In this document: positions 14,947 to 21,224 of the stretch, in pieces
Position numbering within the stretch: the stretch's first letter is position 1
Layout of the letters: each line of letters begins with the position of its first letter
From: Nonomuraea candida
GTDB taxonomy: Bacteria; Actinomycetota; Actinomycetes; Streptosporangiales; Streptosporangiaceae
Reading direction: 5' to 3'
NCBI RefSeq assembly: GCF_000725485.1
Contig: NZ_JOAG01000087.1
Span: 1 to 23,177 of the forward strand
DNA length: 23,177 bases
The notes under the pieces: generated by a model
Told to the model about the DNA's origin: nothing
The model's input: only the letters and a program-made list of their open reading frames with translations
Database searches by the model: none
Program-made: the position numbers and the translations under genes

Positions 14947-14973
14947 AGAGTAGGGACGAACCGGGCTAACGTC
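14947..14973 (-). promoter_or_regulatory. Putative promoter of the GACGTTARCG family, leftward (tail tube gene)
   Basis: The minus strand reads GACGTT-AGCC, then TACTCT exactly 15 bases after GACGTT. It is back-to-back with the rightward copy at 14993-15019, so the two arms diverge from here. Confidence 0.5.
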
Positions 14974-14992
14974 GCGCTGAGCTGGGCCGCAG

Positions 14993-15019
14993 GACGTTAA
15001 CGACCTTTTGCGCTACACG
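14993..15019 (+). promoter_or_regulatory. Putative promoter of the GACGTTARCG family, rightward (57-residue gene)
   Basis: GACGTTAACG with TACACG 15 bases after GACGTT. The predicted start (about 15026) falls within 2 bases of the ATG at 15028, which lacks a ribosome site, so the message would be leaderless. Confidence 0.5.
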
Positions 15020-15027
15020 TCCGGGCC

Positions 15028-15201
15028 ATGACGACGACGAAGGCCAGGCCCGCGCCCGCCGAGTCGCCGGCGCGGGCCCGCTGGCGGTGCCTGGCGCGGC
15101 CGTGCGACCTCCGCGCCCGCTGGCAGACAGCCGCCGATCGGCCGGCCGCCGAGGCGGCCAGGTGGCGGCACTACCTGCTCATGCACTGGGAGCGGCCGTG
15201 A
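15028..15201 (+). CDS. Small basic hypothetical protein
   Basis: 57 residues, Arg/Ala/Trp-rich (MTTTKARPAPAESPARARW ... WRHYLLMHWERP), with two cysteines near residues 21 and 26. There is no ribosome site, but the promoter element just upstream predicts a leaderless message. Its stop overlaps the next gene's start (GTGA at 15198-15201), a sign of translational coupling and good support for a real gene. I recognise no family. Confidence 0.55.
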   Translation: MTTTKARPAPAESPARARWRCLARPCDLRARWQTAADRPAAEAARWRHYLLMHWERP

Positions 15202-15515
15202 GCGGGCTGTGGTGGCAGGTGGCGGCGTGGGCGCACTGGGCGATCCCGCTGGCCGTGCTGCAGACGTTGACGTACCTGGTGGGCCGGCGGGCGGGTCGGG
15301 TGGCGGGGGAGCGGGAGCGGAAGCGGCTGGCGCAGCGGCTGGAGACGTTCACGACGATTCTGCGGCCGGTCGCCCAGGCGATCCGGGACGGTAAGCCGTC
15401 GTTCCAGATGGGCGCGCAGGACCGGGCGGTGCTGGCGGTGCTGGTCGCGGAGCCGGGGGAGGACGGCGACAAGCTCGCCGCGCTGGAGGGGGAGTTTCAT
15501 GCGCCGTCCGACTAG
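15198..15515 (+). CDS. Small single-span membrane protein
   Basis: 105 residues from GTG 15198, coupled to the previous stop by GTGA. The N-terminus is a hydrophobic, Trp-rich span (MSGLWWQVAAWAHWAIPLAV to about residue 28). A strongly basic helix follows (GRRAGRVAGERERKRLAQRL), then a short soluble tail. The basic region suggests the C-terminus stays in the cytoplasm. Its stop codon lies inside the -35 box of the following promoter. Function unknown; small membrane proteins next to phage early genes can act in exclusion, but nothing here shows it. Confidence 0.6.
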   Translation: MSGLWWQVAAWAHWAIPLAVLQTLTYLVGRRAGRVAGERERKRLAQRLETFTTILRPVAQAIRDGKPSFQMGAQDRAVLAVLVAEPGEDGDKLAALEGEFHAPSD

Positions 15516-15541
15516 ACAGATTGATAAATCTGTCCTACATT
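15513..15541 (+). promoter_or_regulatory. Rightward promoter with overlapping palindromic operator
   Basis: TAGACA (15513-15518), a 17-base spacer and TACATT (15536-15541) form a good sigma-70-type promoter. Spanning -35 to spacer is a perfect 8+8 dyad with a 4-base centre, GACAGATT-GATA-AATCTGTC (15515-15534). The motif ATAAATCTGTCCTACA (15524-15539) recurs with one change in the winged-helix gene promoter. The layout suits repression. Confidence 0.65.
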
Positions 15542-15610
15542 TTATGTGTGCCGCCGGGGGCTGCGACCCCCCGGCTGGATACGCAAGACCCCAGGAAGAA
15601 AGGCATTCCT

Positions 15611-15958
15611 ATGATCTCCACGCGCCCCTATGCCGGGTACCTCCACACCGAGCTGACCGCCCTCGGCTTCGCCGACCTCGGCCACGACCCGGAGGAGATG
15701 GGCGGCTACGACGCCCTGTTCACCCGCGTCTACCAGGGCTTCGGCTACCTGGTCGAGGTGCACGAGCAGTACGGCGACGTCACCCTGCGCGTGTTCGGCC
15801 CCGGCGAGGCCACCGAGGGAGAGAACACCTACCGCAACGGCCACCTGACCGAGACCACGTTCAAGGTCGAGATGCCCACCGTGATCGTCATGGGCGCCAT
15901 CTCGGCGGCCGTGAACCAGGACACCGACCGCCTGTACGCGGTCCCCGCCGTCGCCTAA
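15611..15958 (+). CDS. Hypothetical phage/mobile-element protein
   Basis: 115 residues from ATG 15611 with AGGAAGAAAGG upstream. It is acidic and soluble, with aromatic strands (YAGYLHTELTALGF, GFGYLVEVHEQYGDVTLRVFG) and a central Glu/Asn turn, and has no cysteine or nucleotide-binding motif. It is the first gene after the operator-controlled promoter and is followed by a strong hairpin (15974-16009), so it may be expressed above the rest of the operon. I do not recognise a family. Confidence 0.6.
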   Translation: MISTRPYAGYLHTELTALGFADLGHDPEEMGGYDALFTRVYQGFGYLVEVHEQYGDVTLRVFGPGEATEGENTYRNGHLTETTFKVEMPTVIVMGAISAAVNQDTDRLYAVPAVA

Positions 15959-15973
15959 CCCCTCCCCGGCCCT

Positions 15974-16009
15974 GTGGTCCCCGCCCGCCTACTCCCGGGC
16001 GGGGACCAC
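15974..16009 (+). terminator. GC-rich hairpin, terminator or attenuator
   Basis: A perfect 14-bp stem (GTGGTCCCCGCCCG at 15974-15987 with 15996-16009) and an 8-base loop lie 16 bases after the stop at 15958. There is no T-run, so partial termination within an operon is possible. Confidence 0.6.
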
Positions 16010-16034
16010 CCACCCCACGCTGGAGCACACCCCC

Positions 16035-16886
16035 GTGATCGTTACCGTCGCACTGCTGCGCGCCGCCCTGACCATCGCCGCCGCCCACGACTGGAACGAC
16101 CCCCTGCCCGTCATGGTGTCGTGCAACTCGAACTCGTGGGCCCGCCCCCTCGCCTCGGCCATCCGGTTCGGCCACTTCAAGACCGTCGAGTCCGACGACC
16201 ACGACGTCCCCGTGGGCCGCCTCACCCGCAACCCCAGCGACGGCCCGCTCGTCGCCGCCCTCACCATCGCGGAGCCCGACCACGACCCCAGCGACGAGGA
16301 CATCGCCAAGGCCCCCACGGACGTCCAGCTCGCCGCCAACCTGCGCTACGCCGAACTGATCAACCCGGCCATGCCGGTCGTCATCCCGACCGAACGCATC
16401 GCCGACGACGTCGACCTGTACGCCCCGCTCGACCCCGCCATGGACTACGGCTACTACAACCCGGACGGCAAACACCACTCCGGCGTGTGGGGACACGAAC
16501 CGATCGACGGCCTCACGGTCCACGTCCTGTGGCCGCTCCCCGCCCGGCACGCCACCACGCCGCCCACGCCCATCCGGCCCGTGGACTGGCTGGCACGCCT
16601 CCACCAGACCGAGACCTGGACCGGCTGGCACGGCCGCACCCACCGCATCCGCGACCTGGAGTTCTACGACAACTGCATGGCGCGGGCCTGGCTGGAGATC
16701 AACGCCGCCACCATCACCGAGGGCGTGATCCGGCACCTCGCCAGCCACCCCGACCCCGACACCGTCCTCGACGGCCCCGGCGAGCGCACCCGGCTCCAGG
16801 AAGCCGACATCGCGCTGATCGACCCGCGCGCCTGGATCGCCGAAAGCCCTCTCGCCCGCGCCCTCGCCGACGTCTACGCCAACTGA
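16035..16886 (+). CDS. Hypothetical protein, long member of a paralogous pair
   Basis: 283 residues from GTG 16035 with GGAG about 9 bases upstream. The N-terminal 150 residues are unassigned. From about residue 180 the protein has the pattern WLARLHQTETWTGWHGRTHR, a helix, then DPRAWIAESPLARALADVYAN at the end. The same layout (WYARLH..TWT..GT.H, then PLAWLAETPLVQAL) makes up the next gene, so the pair probably arose by duplication. Similar 'TW..-D/G..-M/L..-N-L-W' plus 'P-x-x-W-(L/I)-x-x-(S/T)-P-L' modules occur in actinobacterial mobile-element proteins of unknown role. It is probably co-transcribed with the next gene, which starts 16 bases later. Confidence 0.6.
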   Translation: MIVTVALLRAALTIAAAHDWNDPLPVMVSCNSNSWARPLASAIRFGHFKTVESDDHDVPVGRLTRNPSDGPLVAALTIAEPDHDPSDEDIAKAPTDVQLAANLRYAELINPAMPVVIPTERIADDVDLYAPLDPAMDYGYYNPDGKHHSGVWGHEPIDGLTVHVLWPLPARHATTPPTPIRPVDWLARLHQTETWTGWHGRTHRIRDLEFYDNCMARAWLEINAATITEGVIRHLASHPDPDTVLDGPGERTRLQEADIALIDPRAWIAESPLARALADVYAN

Positions 16887-16901
16887 CCTGGAGAACCCCC
16901 G

Positions 16902-17297
16902 ATGTACGCGAACTGGTACGCCCGCCTCCACAACGAGAAGACGTGGACGGACGAGCAGGGCACGGTGCACATCATCGCCCGGATGAGCCCCCGCTACGCC
17001 CGCAACCTCCTGGTCTGGATCGAGCGCCAGCACGAGGGCATCGTTCAGGCCGCCGCCAACGCCCTGCGTGACGTGCCTCTCCCGCCGTTCGACACCCACG
17101 CCTACGACGACGTCGTCCGCTCGTGCGAGGACGAGGCCGCCGCCATGACCAACAACCCGCTCGCCTGGCTCGCCGAAACCCCGCTCGTGCAGGCCCTCAC
17201 CGAGGCTGCCACCCCCCACATCGCCCGCCACCGCAACCGCAAGCCCCACCTGCGCACGGTCCCGCTCACCACCGACCGGCACCTGCACTCCGTCTGA
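16902..17297 (+). CDS. Hypothetical protein, short member of a paralogous pair
   Basis: 131 residues from ATG 16902 with GGAG 9 bases upstream. It corresponds to the last 100 residues of the preceding protein: WYARLHNEKTWTDEQGTVH, helix ARNLLVWIERQ, then NNPLAWLAETPLVQALTEA. The C-terminus is basic and His/Arg-rich. It is likely soluble with a mainly helical fold. Function is unknown; tandem retention suggests that the two act on the same or related targets, which is inference. Confidence 0.6.
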   Translation: MYANWYARLHNEKTWTDEQGTVHIIARMSPRYARNLLVWIERQHEGIVQAAANALRDVPLPPFDTHAYDDVVRSCEDEAAAMTNNPLAWLAETPLVQALTEAATPHIARHRNRKPHLRTVPLTTDRHLHSV

Positions 17298-17355
17298 CCT
17301 ACCTCGCCCCGCCCCTCCCCACACCGGGCAGGCCAACTCCAAGGAGAACCAACCC

Positions 17356-17892
17356 GTGAGCCCCGAGCACACCAGCGACGTGCGGACCCTCGACAACAGC
17401 GAGCTGTACGCTCACCTCCACACCGCCGTAGGCCGCCTGCTCGAACACCAGAAACAAGGCGTCGGCGGACGCGCCTGCCCCTGCGACATCGACCCCTGGG
17501 ACAGCCGCACCGAGTGCCTCTACCGGCAGGAAGTCGCCAAGCTCCACGCCGAGGTCGCCGACCGCCCCGACGTGATCATCCTCGACATGTCGGGCCCCGT
17601 CTCCGCGCCCCTCGTGGTGCCGGGCGGCACGGTGGCCATCGACTCCCACACCCGCGACATCGTCCTTACGCAGGACATCGACGGCAAACGGCGCTACATC
17701 CGCTGGAGGTGGCAGGACGCAACCACCACGGGCGAAGCCCTGATGCTGGCCGCGCGTACCGTCCGCGACGAGCCCGACCCGGCCAAGGTGCAACAGCTCG
17801 CCGCCCTGATGAGCGACTTCGGCGACACCAACCTCGTCACCCTGGCCCGGCACCTGCTCGCCTCCGGCGTCCAGTTCCCCGACGCCTCCTGA
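17356..17892 (+). CDS. Hypothetical protein with a Cys motif
   Basis: 178 residues from GTG 17356, with a strong AAGGAG 10 bases upstream. An N-terminal helix (SELYAHLHTAVGRLLEHQK) leads to GGRACPCDIDPWDSRTECL. That carries three cysteines (about residues 41, 43 and 55), a possible metal site. A beta-rich centre (DVIILDMSGPVSAPLVVPGG) and a helical C-terminus follow. There is no clear family. It is followed by a 9-bp hairpin (17903-17925), a pattern repeated between genes of this operon. Confidence 0.6.
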   Translation: MSPEHTSDVRTLDNSELYAHLHTAVGRLLEHQKQGVGGRACPCDIDPWDSRTECLYRQEVAKLHAEVADRPDVIILDMSGPVSAPLVVPGGTVAIDSHTRDIVLTQDIDGKRRYIRWRWQDATTTGEALMLAARTVRDEPDPAKVQQLAALMSDFGDTNLVTLARHLLASGVQFPDAS

Positions 17893-17902
17893 CCCCCCAC
17901 CA

Positions 17903-17925
17903 GGGCGGCGCACACCGCGCCGCCC
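17903..17925 (+). terminator. Intergenic hairpin
   Basis: GGGCGGCGC (17903-17911) pairs with GCGCCGCCC (17917-17925) around a 5-base loop, 11 bases after the stop. No T-run follows; it may act as an attenuator or protect mRNA ends. Confidence 0.5.
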
Positions 17926-17947
17926 TCCACCCCTCTTGGAGATCACC

Positions 17948-18429
17948 ATGACCAGCGCCACCGACTATCGCATCCCGGCCGAGATCGTTCAGGCGCTCAC
18001 CAACAACGAGTACGTGCGCGTCGTCGGCCCCACCGGCGCCGCATGGACGGGGACCATCGTCGGCGCGTCCGAGGAGCCATGCATGCTCCTGAACACCTCG
18101 GACGGCGTGCAGATGCTCCCGCAGTCCTTCCACATTGAGCGCCTGCCGAAGAGGCGTGTCCACATCTGGTACTGGAACGCCCGCCACAAATCTGGCTTCC
18201 CCGCCTGGACGTGGTGCGCAGAAGTCAACGGCAACGTCTACGACAACGCCAGGCACCTGCACGCGTTCCCGACCTGGGCCACCGCCAGCCGCGCCGCGTT
18301 CGCCTGGCTCGCCGACAAGCCCCTCACCTGGCGCACGGTCGGCGACGCGACGCCTGCGACCAGTGGGTGTTCCCCGGCAGCTACGGCGGTTACTCCTGCG
18401 TCGGCTGCCACCGCTTCCTGCTCGACTGA
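17948..18429 (+). pseudogene. Cys-rich small protein gene disrupted by a -1 frameshift
   Basis: ATG 17948 (GGAG 7 bases upstream) opens a frame encoding TSATDYRIPAEIVQAL, a beta-rich centre, RRVHIWYWNARHKSGF, and FPTWATASRAAFAWLADKPL. That frame then runs on as Pro/Arg-rich noise to 19630 across the next gene. In the -1 frame from about 18352 the sequence reads ACDQWVFPGSYGGYSCVGCHRFLLD and stops at 18429. That is a convincing C-terminal Cys cluster ending just before the next ribosome site. The intact product would be about 160 residues with a C..(13)..CxxCH metal-binding end. No canonical slippery heptamer is present, so a one-base loss or a sequencing error is likelier than programmed shifting. 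Confidence 0.6.
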
Positions 18430-18446
18430 CCCACCCAACCCTGCCC

Positions 18447-18463
18447 CCCGGCGTTGCGCCGGG
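18447..18463 (+). terminator. Short intergenic hairpin
   Basis: CCCGGCG (18447-18453) pairs with CGCCGGG (18457-18463) around TTG. It lies between the Cys-cluster gene and the phosphatase fusion. It is weak as a terminator and lacks a T-run. Confidence 0.3.
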
Positions 18464-18488
18464 CGGGCGCCTCCCCGAGGAGAACCAC

Positions 18489-19637
18489 GTGAACCGCAGC
18501 CCCCTCGTCCAGGCCGTGGGCGACAAGCTCAACGAGCACTGGCCGCACCTGCTCAACGACGGCGTCCAGTACCGCGTCGCCGCGGACGCCCTCGACGCCG
18601 CCGCCGAGGCCGGCGTGGTGCCCACGGCCGAGCGCGCCCACCTCCAGGAGCGCCTGGACGACGCGCACGCCCAGCGCGAGCAGGCCGAGGCAGAGCGCGA
18701 CCGGCTCCGCGAGCGCCTGGACGACGCGCTCGTCAAGCGCGAGGCGTACTCGATGGCGATGCACGAGCTGTTCGGCGGGATCGCAGCCGCCCGCCACGCC
18801 CTCGCCATGATGCGCAAGGGCAAGACCCCGGACTGGGACCGCCTGGAGCGGCAGCTCGTCGGGAAGGAGAGCTACGCCGACGAACGCCTCGGCACCCGCC
18901 TGGCCCGCGAGGCCTCCGAACTCCGGCAGCGCGCCGAGGAGGCCGAGCAGGAGGCCGCCGAGCTGCACGCCAAGCTCGGCGCCACCGAACGCGAGACCGC
19001 ACGCGCCCACCAGCTCGCCGAAGTCGTCCACACCAGCTACGGCCTGCTCAACGCCACCAACCTGGACCTGCGGGCGCGCATCACCGAGGCGATCGACCTC
19101 ATCGCCGAGTACGACGGCCCCGAAGCGCCGTTCGAGCACCACCCGAAGTGGGCCCACGTCCGCCACACCCTCATCACCTCGAAGGCGGTCATTCCCGGGC
19201 AGCCGCCCATCGAGGAGGCCAACCTGCCGCTCGCCGCGCTGGTGGACGTGGACGGCACCCTCGCGCTACGCGGCGACCGAGGCCCGTACGACTGGTCCCG
19301 CGTCGGGGAGGACACCCCGCACTGGCCCGTCATCGAGACCGTGCGCGCCCTCCACCACCGCGGCTACCGGATCGTGGTCATGTCCGGCAGGCCCGACGAA
19401 TGCCGCGACGCGACCGCCGCGTGGCTGAACGCGCACCTCTGCGTCCCGTGGGAGGAACTGCTCATGCGCGCCGCCGGCGACTACCGGAAGGACGCCAAGG
19501 TCAAGACGGAGCTGTACGAGAGGCGCGTACGCGGCCGGTACGACGTCCGCGTGGTCCTGGACGACCGGCAGCAGGTCGTGGACGCCTGGCGGGCCCTGGG
19601 CCTGGCCGTCTTCCAGGTTGCGCCCGGTGACTTCTGA
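18489..19637 (+). CDS. Coiled-coil protein fused to a PNK-type HAD phosphatase domain
   Basis: 382 residues from GTG 18489 with GAGGAG 5 bases upstream. Residues 45-85 and 135-180 are Glu/Arg/Ala heptad-rich coiled coil. Residues 245-382 match the 3'-phosphatase domain of T4 polynucleotide kinase (HAD superfamily). Motif I is DVDGT (253-257, nucleophile D253 and acid D255), then motif II SGR (299-301) and a lysine region DYRKDAKVK (331-339). Motif IV is DDR (358-360), and the family ending AVFQVAPGDF is present. Family members remove 3'-phosphates from nucleic acid ends; T4 uses this with RNA ligase to repair tRNA cleaved by host defence nucleases. The P-loop kinase half is absent and replaced by coiled coil. 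It overlaps the next start by 11 bases. Confidence 0.85.
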   Translation: MNRSPLVQAVGDKLNEHWPHLLNDGVQYRVAADALDAAAEAGVVPTAERAHLQERLDDAHAQREQAEAERDRLRERLDDALVKREAYSMAMHELFGGIAAARHALAMMRKGKTPDWDRLERQLVGKESYADERLGTRLAREASELRQRAEEAEQEAAELHAKLGATERETARAHQLAEVVHTSYGLLNATNLDLRARITEAIDLIAEYDGPEAPFEHHPKWAHVRHTLITSKAVIPGQPPIEEANLPLAALVDVDGTLALRGDRGPYDWSRVGEDTPHWPVIETVRALHHRGYRIVVMSGRPDECRDATAAWLNAHLCVPWEELLMRAAGDYRKDAKVKTELYERRVRGRYDVRVVLDDRQQVVDAWRALGLAVFQVAPGDF

Positions 19638-20091
19638 CCCGGCCCCCGCCCAGGACGACGACGCCGCTGGGGAGGAGTTCCTGATCCTCGACCAGGCCCC
19701 CGTCACACCCCGGCGGCGGCCGTGGGCCCGATGCCTCGGGTGCGGACACCGCATCTGGTCCGCCAAGTCCCTGCTCCACCGCCGCGGCCGCCAGTGCCGC
19801 GGGCCCGGCCGCCGCCGGCACGGTCACGGCCGCCCTGCTCGCGCGTGGCGGTACGTGGCCGGACAGACCGACCTTCTCACCAGCAAGGAGACCAGCATGA
19901 CCCTGACCGCGCCCGACGTGGACATCGCCAACATCGCCACCGTGTACGTCGCCGACACCCTCGACGACTCCGGCATCGACGTCACCATGCGGTACGACCG
20001 GGACGGCCGCCCCGAGGTGACGGTCATCCTCGACGGCAAGCCGTTCCGGCTGAGCCTCGTCCCGCTCCCCGCCGCCCCGGACGGCAATTGA
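19627..20091 (+). CDS. Zinc-ribbon-like protein with an internal in-frame start
   Basis: 154 residues from GTG 19627, overlapping the previous stop by 11 bases (coupled). Residues 1-30 are acidic; residues 36-60 have CLGCGHRIWSAKSL..C, a CxxC plus a later Cys, resembling half a zinc ribbon, followed by a very basic Arg/His stretch. An ATG at 19897, with AAGGAG 5-8 bases upstream, lies in the same frame and begins MTLTAPDVDIANIATVYVAD. That 64-residue acidic/beta domain could be made alone. The absence of a stop between suggests either one protein with two products or two genes fused by loss of a stop. Confidence 0.55.
   Translation: MTSDPAPAQDDDAAGEEFLILDQAPVTPRRRPWARCLGCGHRIWSAKSLLHRRGRQCRGPGRRRHGHGRPARAWRYVAGQTDLLTSKETSMTLTAPDVDIANIATVYVADTLDDSGIDVTMRYDRDGRPEVTVILDGKPFRLSLVPLPAAPDGN
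19897..20091 (+). CDS. Small acidic protein from the internal start (alternative product)
   Basis: 64 residues. The AAGGAG site is the best ribosome-binding sequence in this neighbourhood. The product (VADTLDDSGIDVTMRYDRDG, then VTVILDGKPFRLSLVPLP) reads as a compact beta-rich domain unlike the basic stretch before it. It may be the main product of the locus. Confidence 0.5.
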   Translation: MTLTAPDVDIANIATVYVADTLDDSGIDVTMRYDRDGRPEVTVILDGKPFRLSLVPLPAAPDGN

Positions 20092-20136
20092 CCAGACCAG
20101 ACCGCCCCAGACTGGACGCAACGTATCTACAACGTA

Positions 20137-20174
20137 AAGGCGGCCGTCCCGCACACCCCAGGGACAGCCGCCTT
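20137..20174. terminator. Bidirectional terminator between convergent genes
   Basis: AAGGCGGCCGTCCC (20137-20150) pairs with GGGACAGCCGCCTT (20161-20174) with one mismatch and a 10-base loop. It lies between the plus-strand stop at 20091 and the minus-strand stop at 20187, and it ends both operons. Confidence 0.75.
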
Positions 20175-20186
20175 CGCTTCCTACAG

Positions 20187-20333
20187 CTACCTGCTGCCGA
20201 TGGTGACGTCGATGGTCGCCCCCGACTTCAGCAGGATCAACGCGGAGATGGTGGCGAGGATCGCCATCCACGCGTAGCGAACGGCCCACATGGGGATGCT
20301 GATCTTGTTCGTGGGCGCCTTGTGCTTCGTCAT
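20187..20333 (-). CDS. Small membrane protein
   Basis: 48 residues from ATG 20333 with GGAAGAGG 5 bases upstream. The basic N-terminus (MTKHKAPTNKISIPM) precedes one transmembrane helix (about residues 17-37, AVRYAWMAILATISALILL), then a short TIDVTIGSR tail. By charge, the N-terminus should face the cytoplasm. It is the only minus-strand gene in the right arm and converges on the plus-strand operon. The role is unknown; such proteins in temperate phages can alter host membranes, but this is not shown here. Confidence 0.6.
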   Translation of the reverse strand: MTKHKAPTNKISIPMWAVRYAWMAILATISALILLKSGATIDVTIGSR

Positions 20334-20445
20334 CGAACCTCTTCCTTGGCGTAAACGGGGGCCCGACCAGGACGAAGACGCGTAACATGGCGAGTGCATT
20401 GCCCGCCTGATCCGCGCCGGGCCTCGCCCTGGCCGGGCCAGCATT

Positions 20446-20473
20446 CAGCCGGACCTTCCTAGGGGTCCGGCTG
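20446..20473 (+). terminator. Hairpin terminator
   Basis: CAGCCGGACC (20446-20455) pairs perfectly with GGTCCGGCTG (20464-20473) around an 8-base loop. It is about 50 bases after the TAACAT promoter box, so it could end a small RNA of about 70 bases. Confidence 0.6.
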
Positions 20474-20903
20474 TCTGCGTTGCAGCGACATCGTAACGTC
20501 AGCCACTTGCGTCCCGCCGGGCAAATCGGCGAATTCCTTTTGCGCCTATCGTGCTGGCTGTGCCGCGCTACACGAACGAAGATCAACGCCGTACCGGGAC
20601 GCCGGCAGGGCGGCGAGAGTGGATCGTGAGACTGGGGCCCGGCCAGCGGTAACATGGGCAACCAAGGTAACCAACTAAATGGCTGTGCGTTGACCGCGTA
20701 TTTTCCGGCCTCATTTGTGCAGTCGTTTAGCGCGCGATATCTTTCCGCACTTTCCCATCGTGGTAACCAGCGATTAACGCCTTTCTGGAAACGAAAAGAC
20801 GCCCGTACCCCCTGTACCAGGCGGCCAGGAAGGGGGCTGGGTGGCACTCAGGGGAGCGCTGCAGGGATTCGGTGCATACCGGACACCCCGCTCGCACCCT
20901 CAG

Positions 20904-20919
20904 TCGAACACATGTACGT
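20904..20919. promoter_or_regulatory. LexA/SOS-box-like site
   Basis: TCGAAC-ACAT-GTACGT matches 10 of the 12 defined bases of the actinobacterial SOS box TCGAAC-N4-GTTCGA. It lies 39 bases before the ATG at 20958, a position suited to a damage-controlled promoter. Confidence 0.35.
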
Positions 20920-20957
20920 ATTGCTGTGCACCGGTCACAGCGTGCGATCCTTGAGGC

Positions 20958-21191
20958 ATGGCCGTGAACCCCGACGTCGTCATCCCCCAGGGCTACACCC
21001 TCGCCGACCTCGACACATGGTCCAACGTGTGCGCCACCGGCAAACACGAGGACTGCACCGGCCGGTACATCAACCCCGACCTGGACTGCCCCCCGGAGAA
21101 GATCGAGCTACCGTGCGCGTGCGGCATCTGCCGGCACGACCAAGCCCCGGCCAAGAAGCGGGGACGCCCCCGCAAGAACCCCACCGCGTAG
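20958..21191 (+). CDS. Cys-rich protein with a C-terminal AT-hook
   Basis: 77 residues from ATG 20958; GAGG is only 1 base away, so initiation may be leaderless or weak. Cysteines at 25, 33, 44, 53, 55 and 58, plus His 30 and His 60, suggest one or two metal sites (C-x7-C, then CACGICRH). The C-terminus KKRGRPRKN (66-74) is a canonical AT-hook with its GRP core, a minor-groove DNA-binding motif. The protein probably binds DNA, as regulator or nucleoid-like protein. A LexA-like site precedes it and a terminator hairpin follows. I recognise no named family. Confidence 0.65.
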   Translation: MAVNPDVVIPQGYTLADLDTWSNVCATGKHEDCTGRYINPDLDCPPEKIELPCACGICRHDQAPAKKRGRPRKNPTA

Positions 21192-21197
21192 CAGCCG

Positions 21198-21224
21198 GCG
21201 CGGCCCCTCTGAGCTGGGCCGCGC
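21198..21224 (+). terminator. Hairpin terminator after the AT-hook gene
   Basis: GCGCGGCCC (21198-21206) pairs with GGGCCGCGC (21216-21224) around a 9-base loop, 7 bases after the stop, and abuts the next promoter. Confidence 0.6.

Larger units (their letters stand above)
20334..20957. other. Regulatory region of about 620 bases without a convincing gene
   Basis: It holds a promoter-like AGGACG/TAACAT pair (20369-20398), a terminator hairpin (20446-20473), a second TAACATGG at 20650, tandem GGCAACCAA-GGTAACCAA near 20658-20675 with another GGTAACCAG at 20763, and a LexA-box-like site at 20904-20919. The stretch 20640-20800 is clearly more AT-rich than the rest of the window. Open frames here lack ribosome sites. 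It could be an immunity, attachment or origin region. Confidence 0.45.

Noticed and set aside
15888..17396. 502-residue minus-strand open frame
   Set aside because: It is the antisense of three well-supported plus-strand genes with good ribosome sites; its Val/Gly/Asp-rich composition is the usual shadow of GC-rich codons.
17936..19630. 564-residue plus-strand frame
   Set aside because: Only the first 135 codons from 17948 look coding; the rest is a Pro/Arg-rich shadow of the phosphatase gene, explained by a frameshift.
20400..20475. tRNA gene
   Set aside because: Nested GC hairpins caught the eye, but there is no T-loop GTTCRA motif, no acceptor stem and no anticodon arm.
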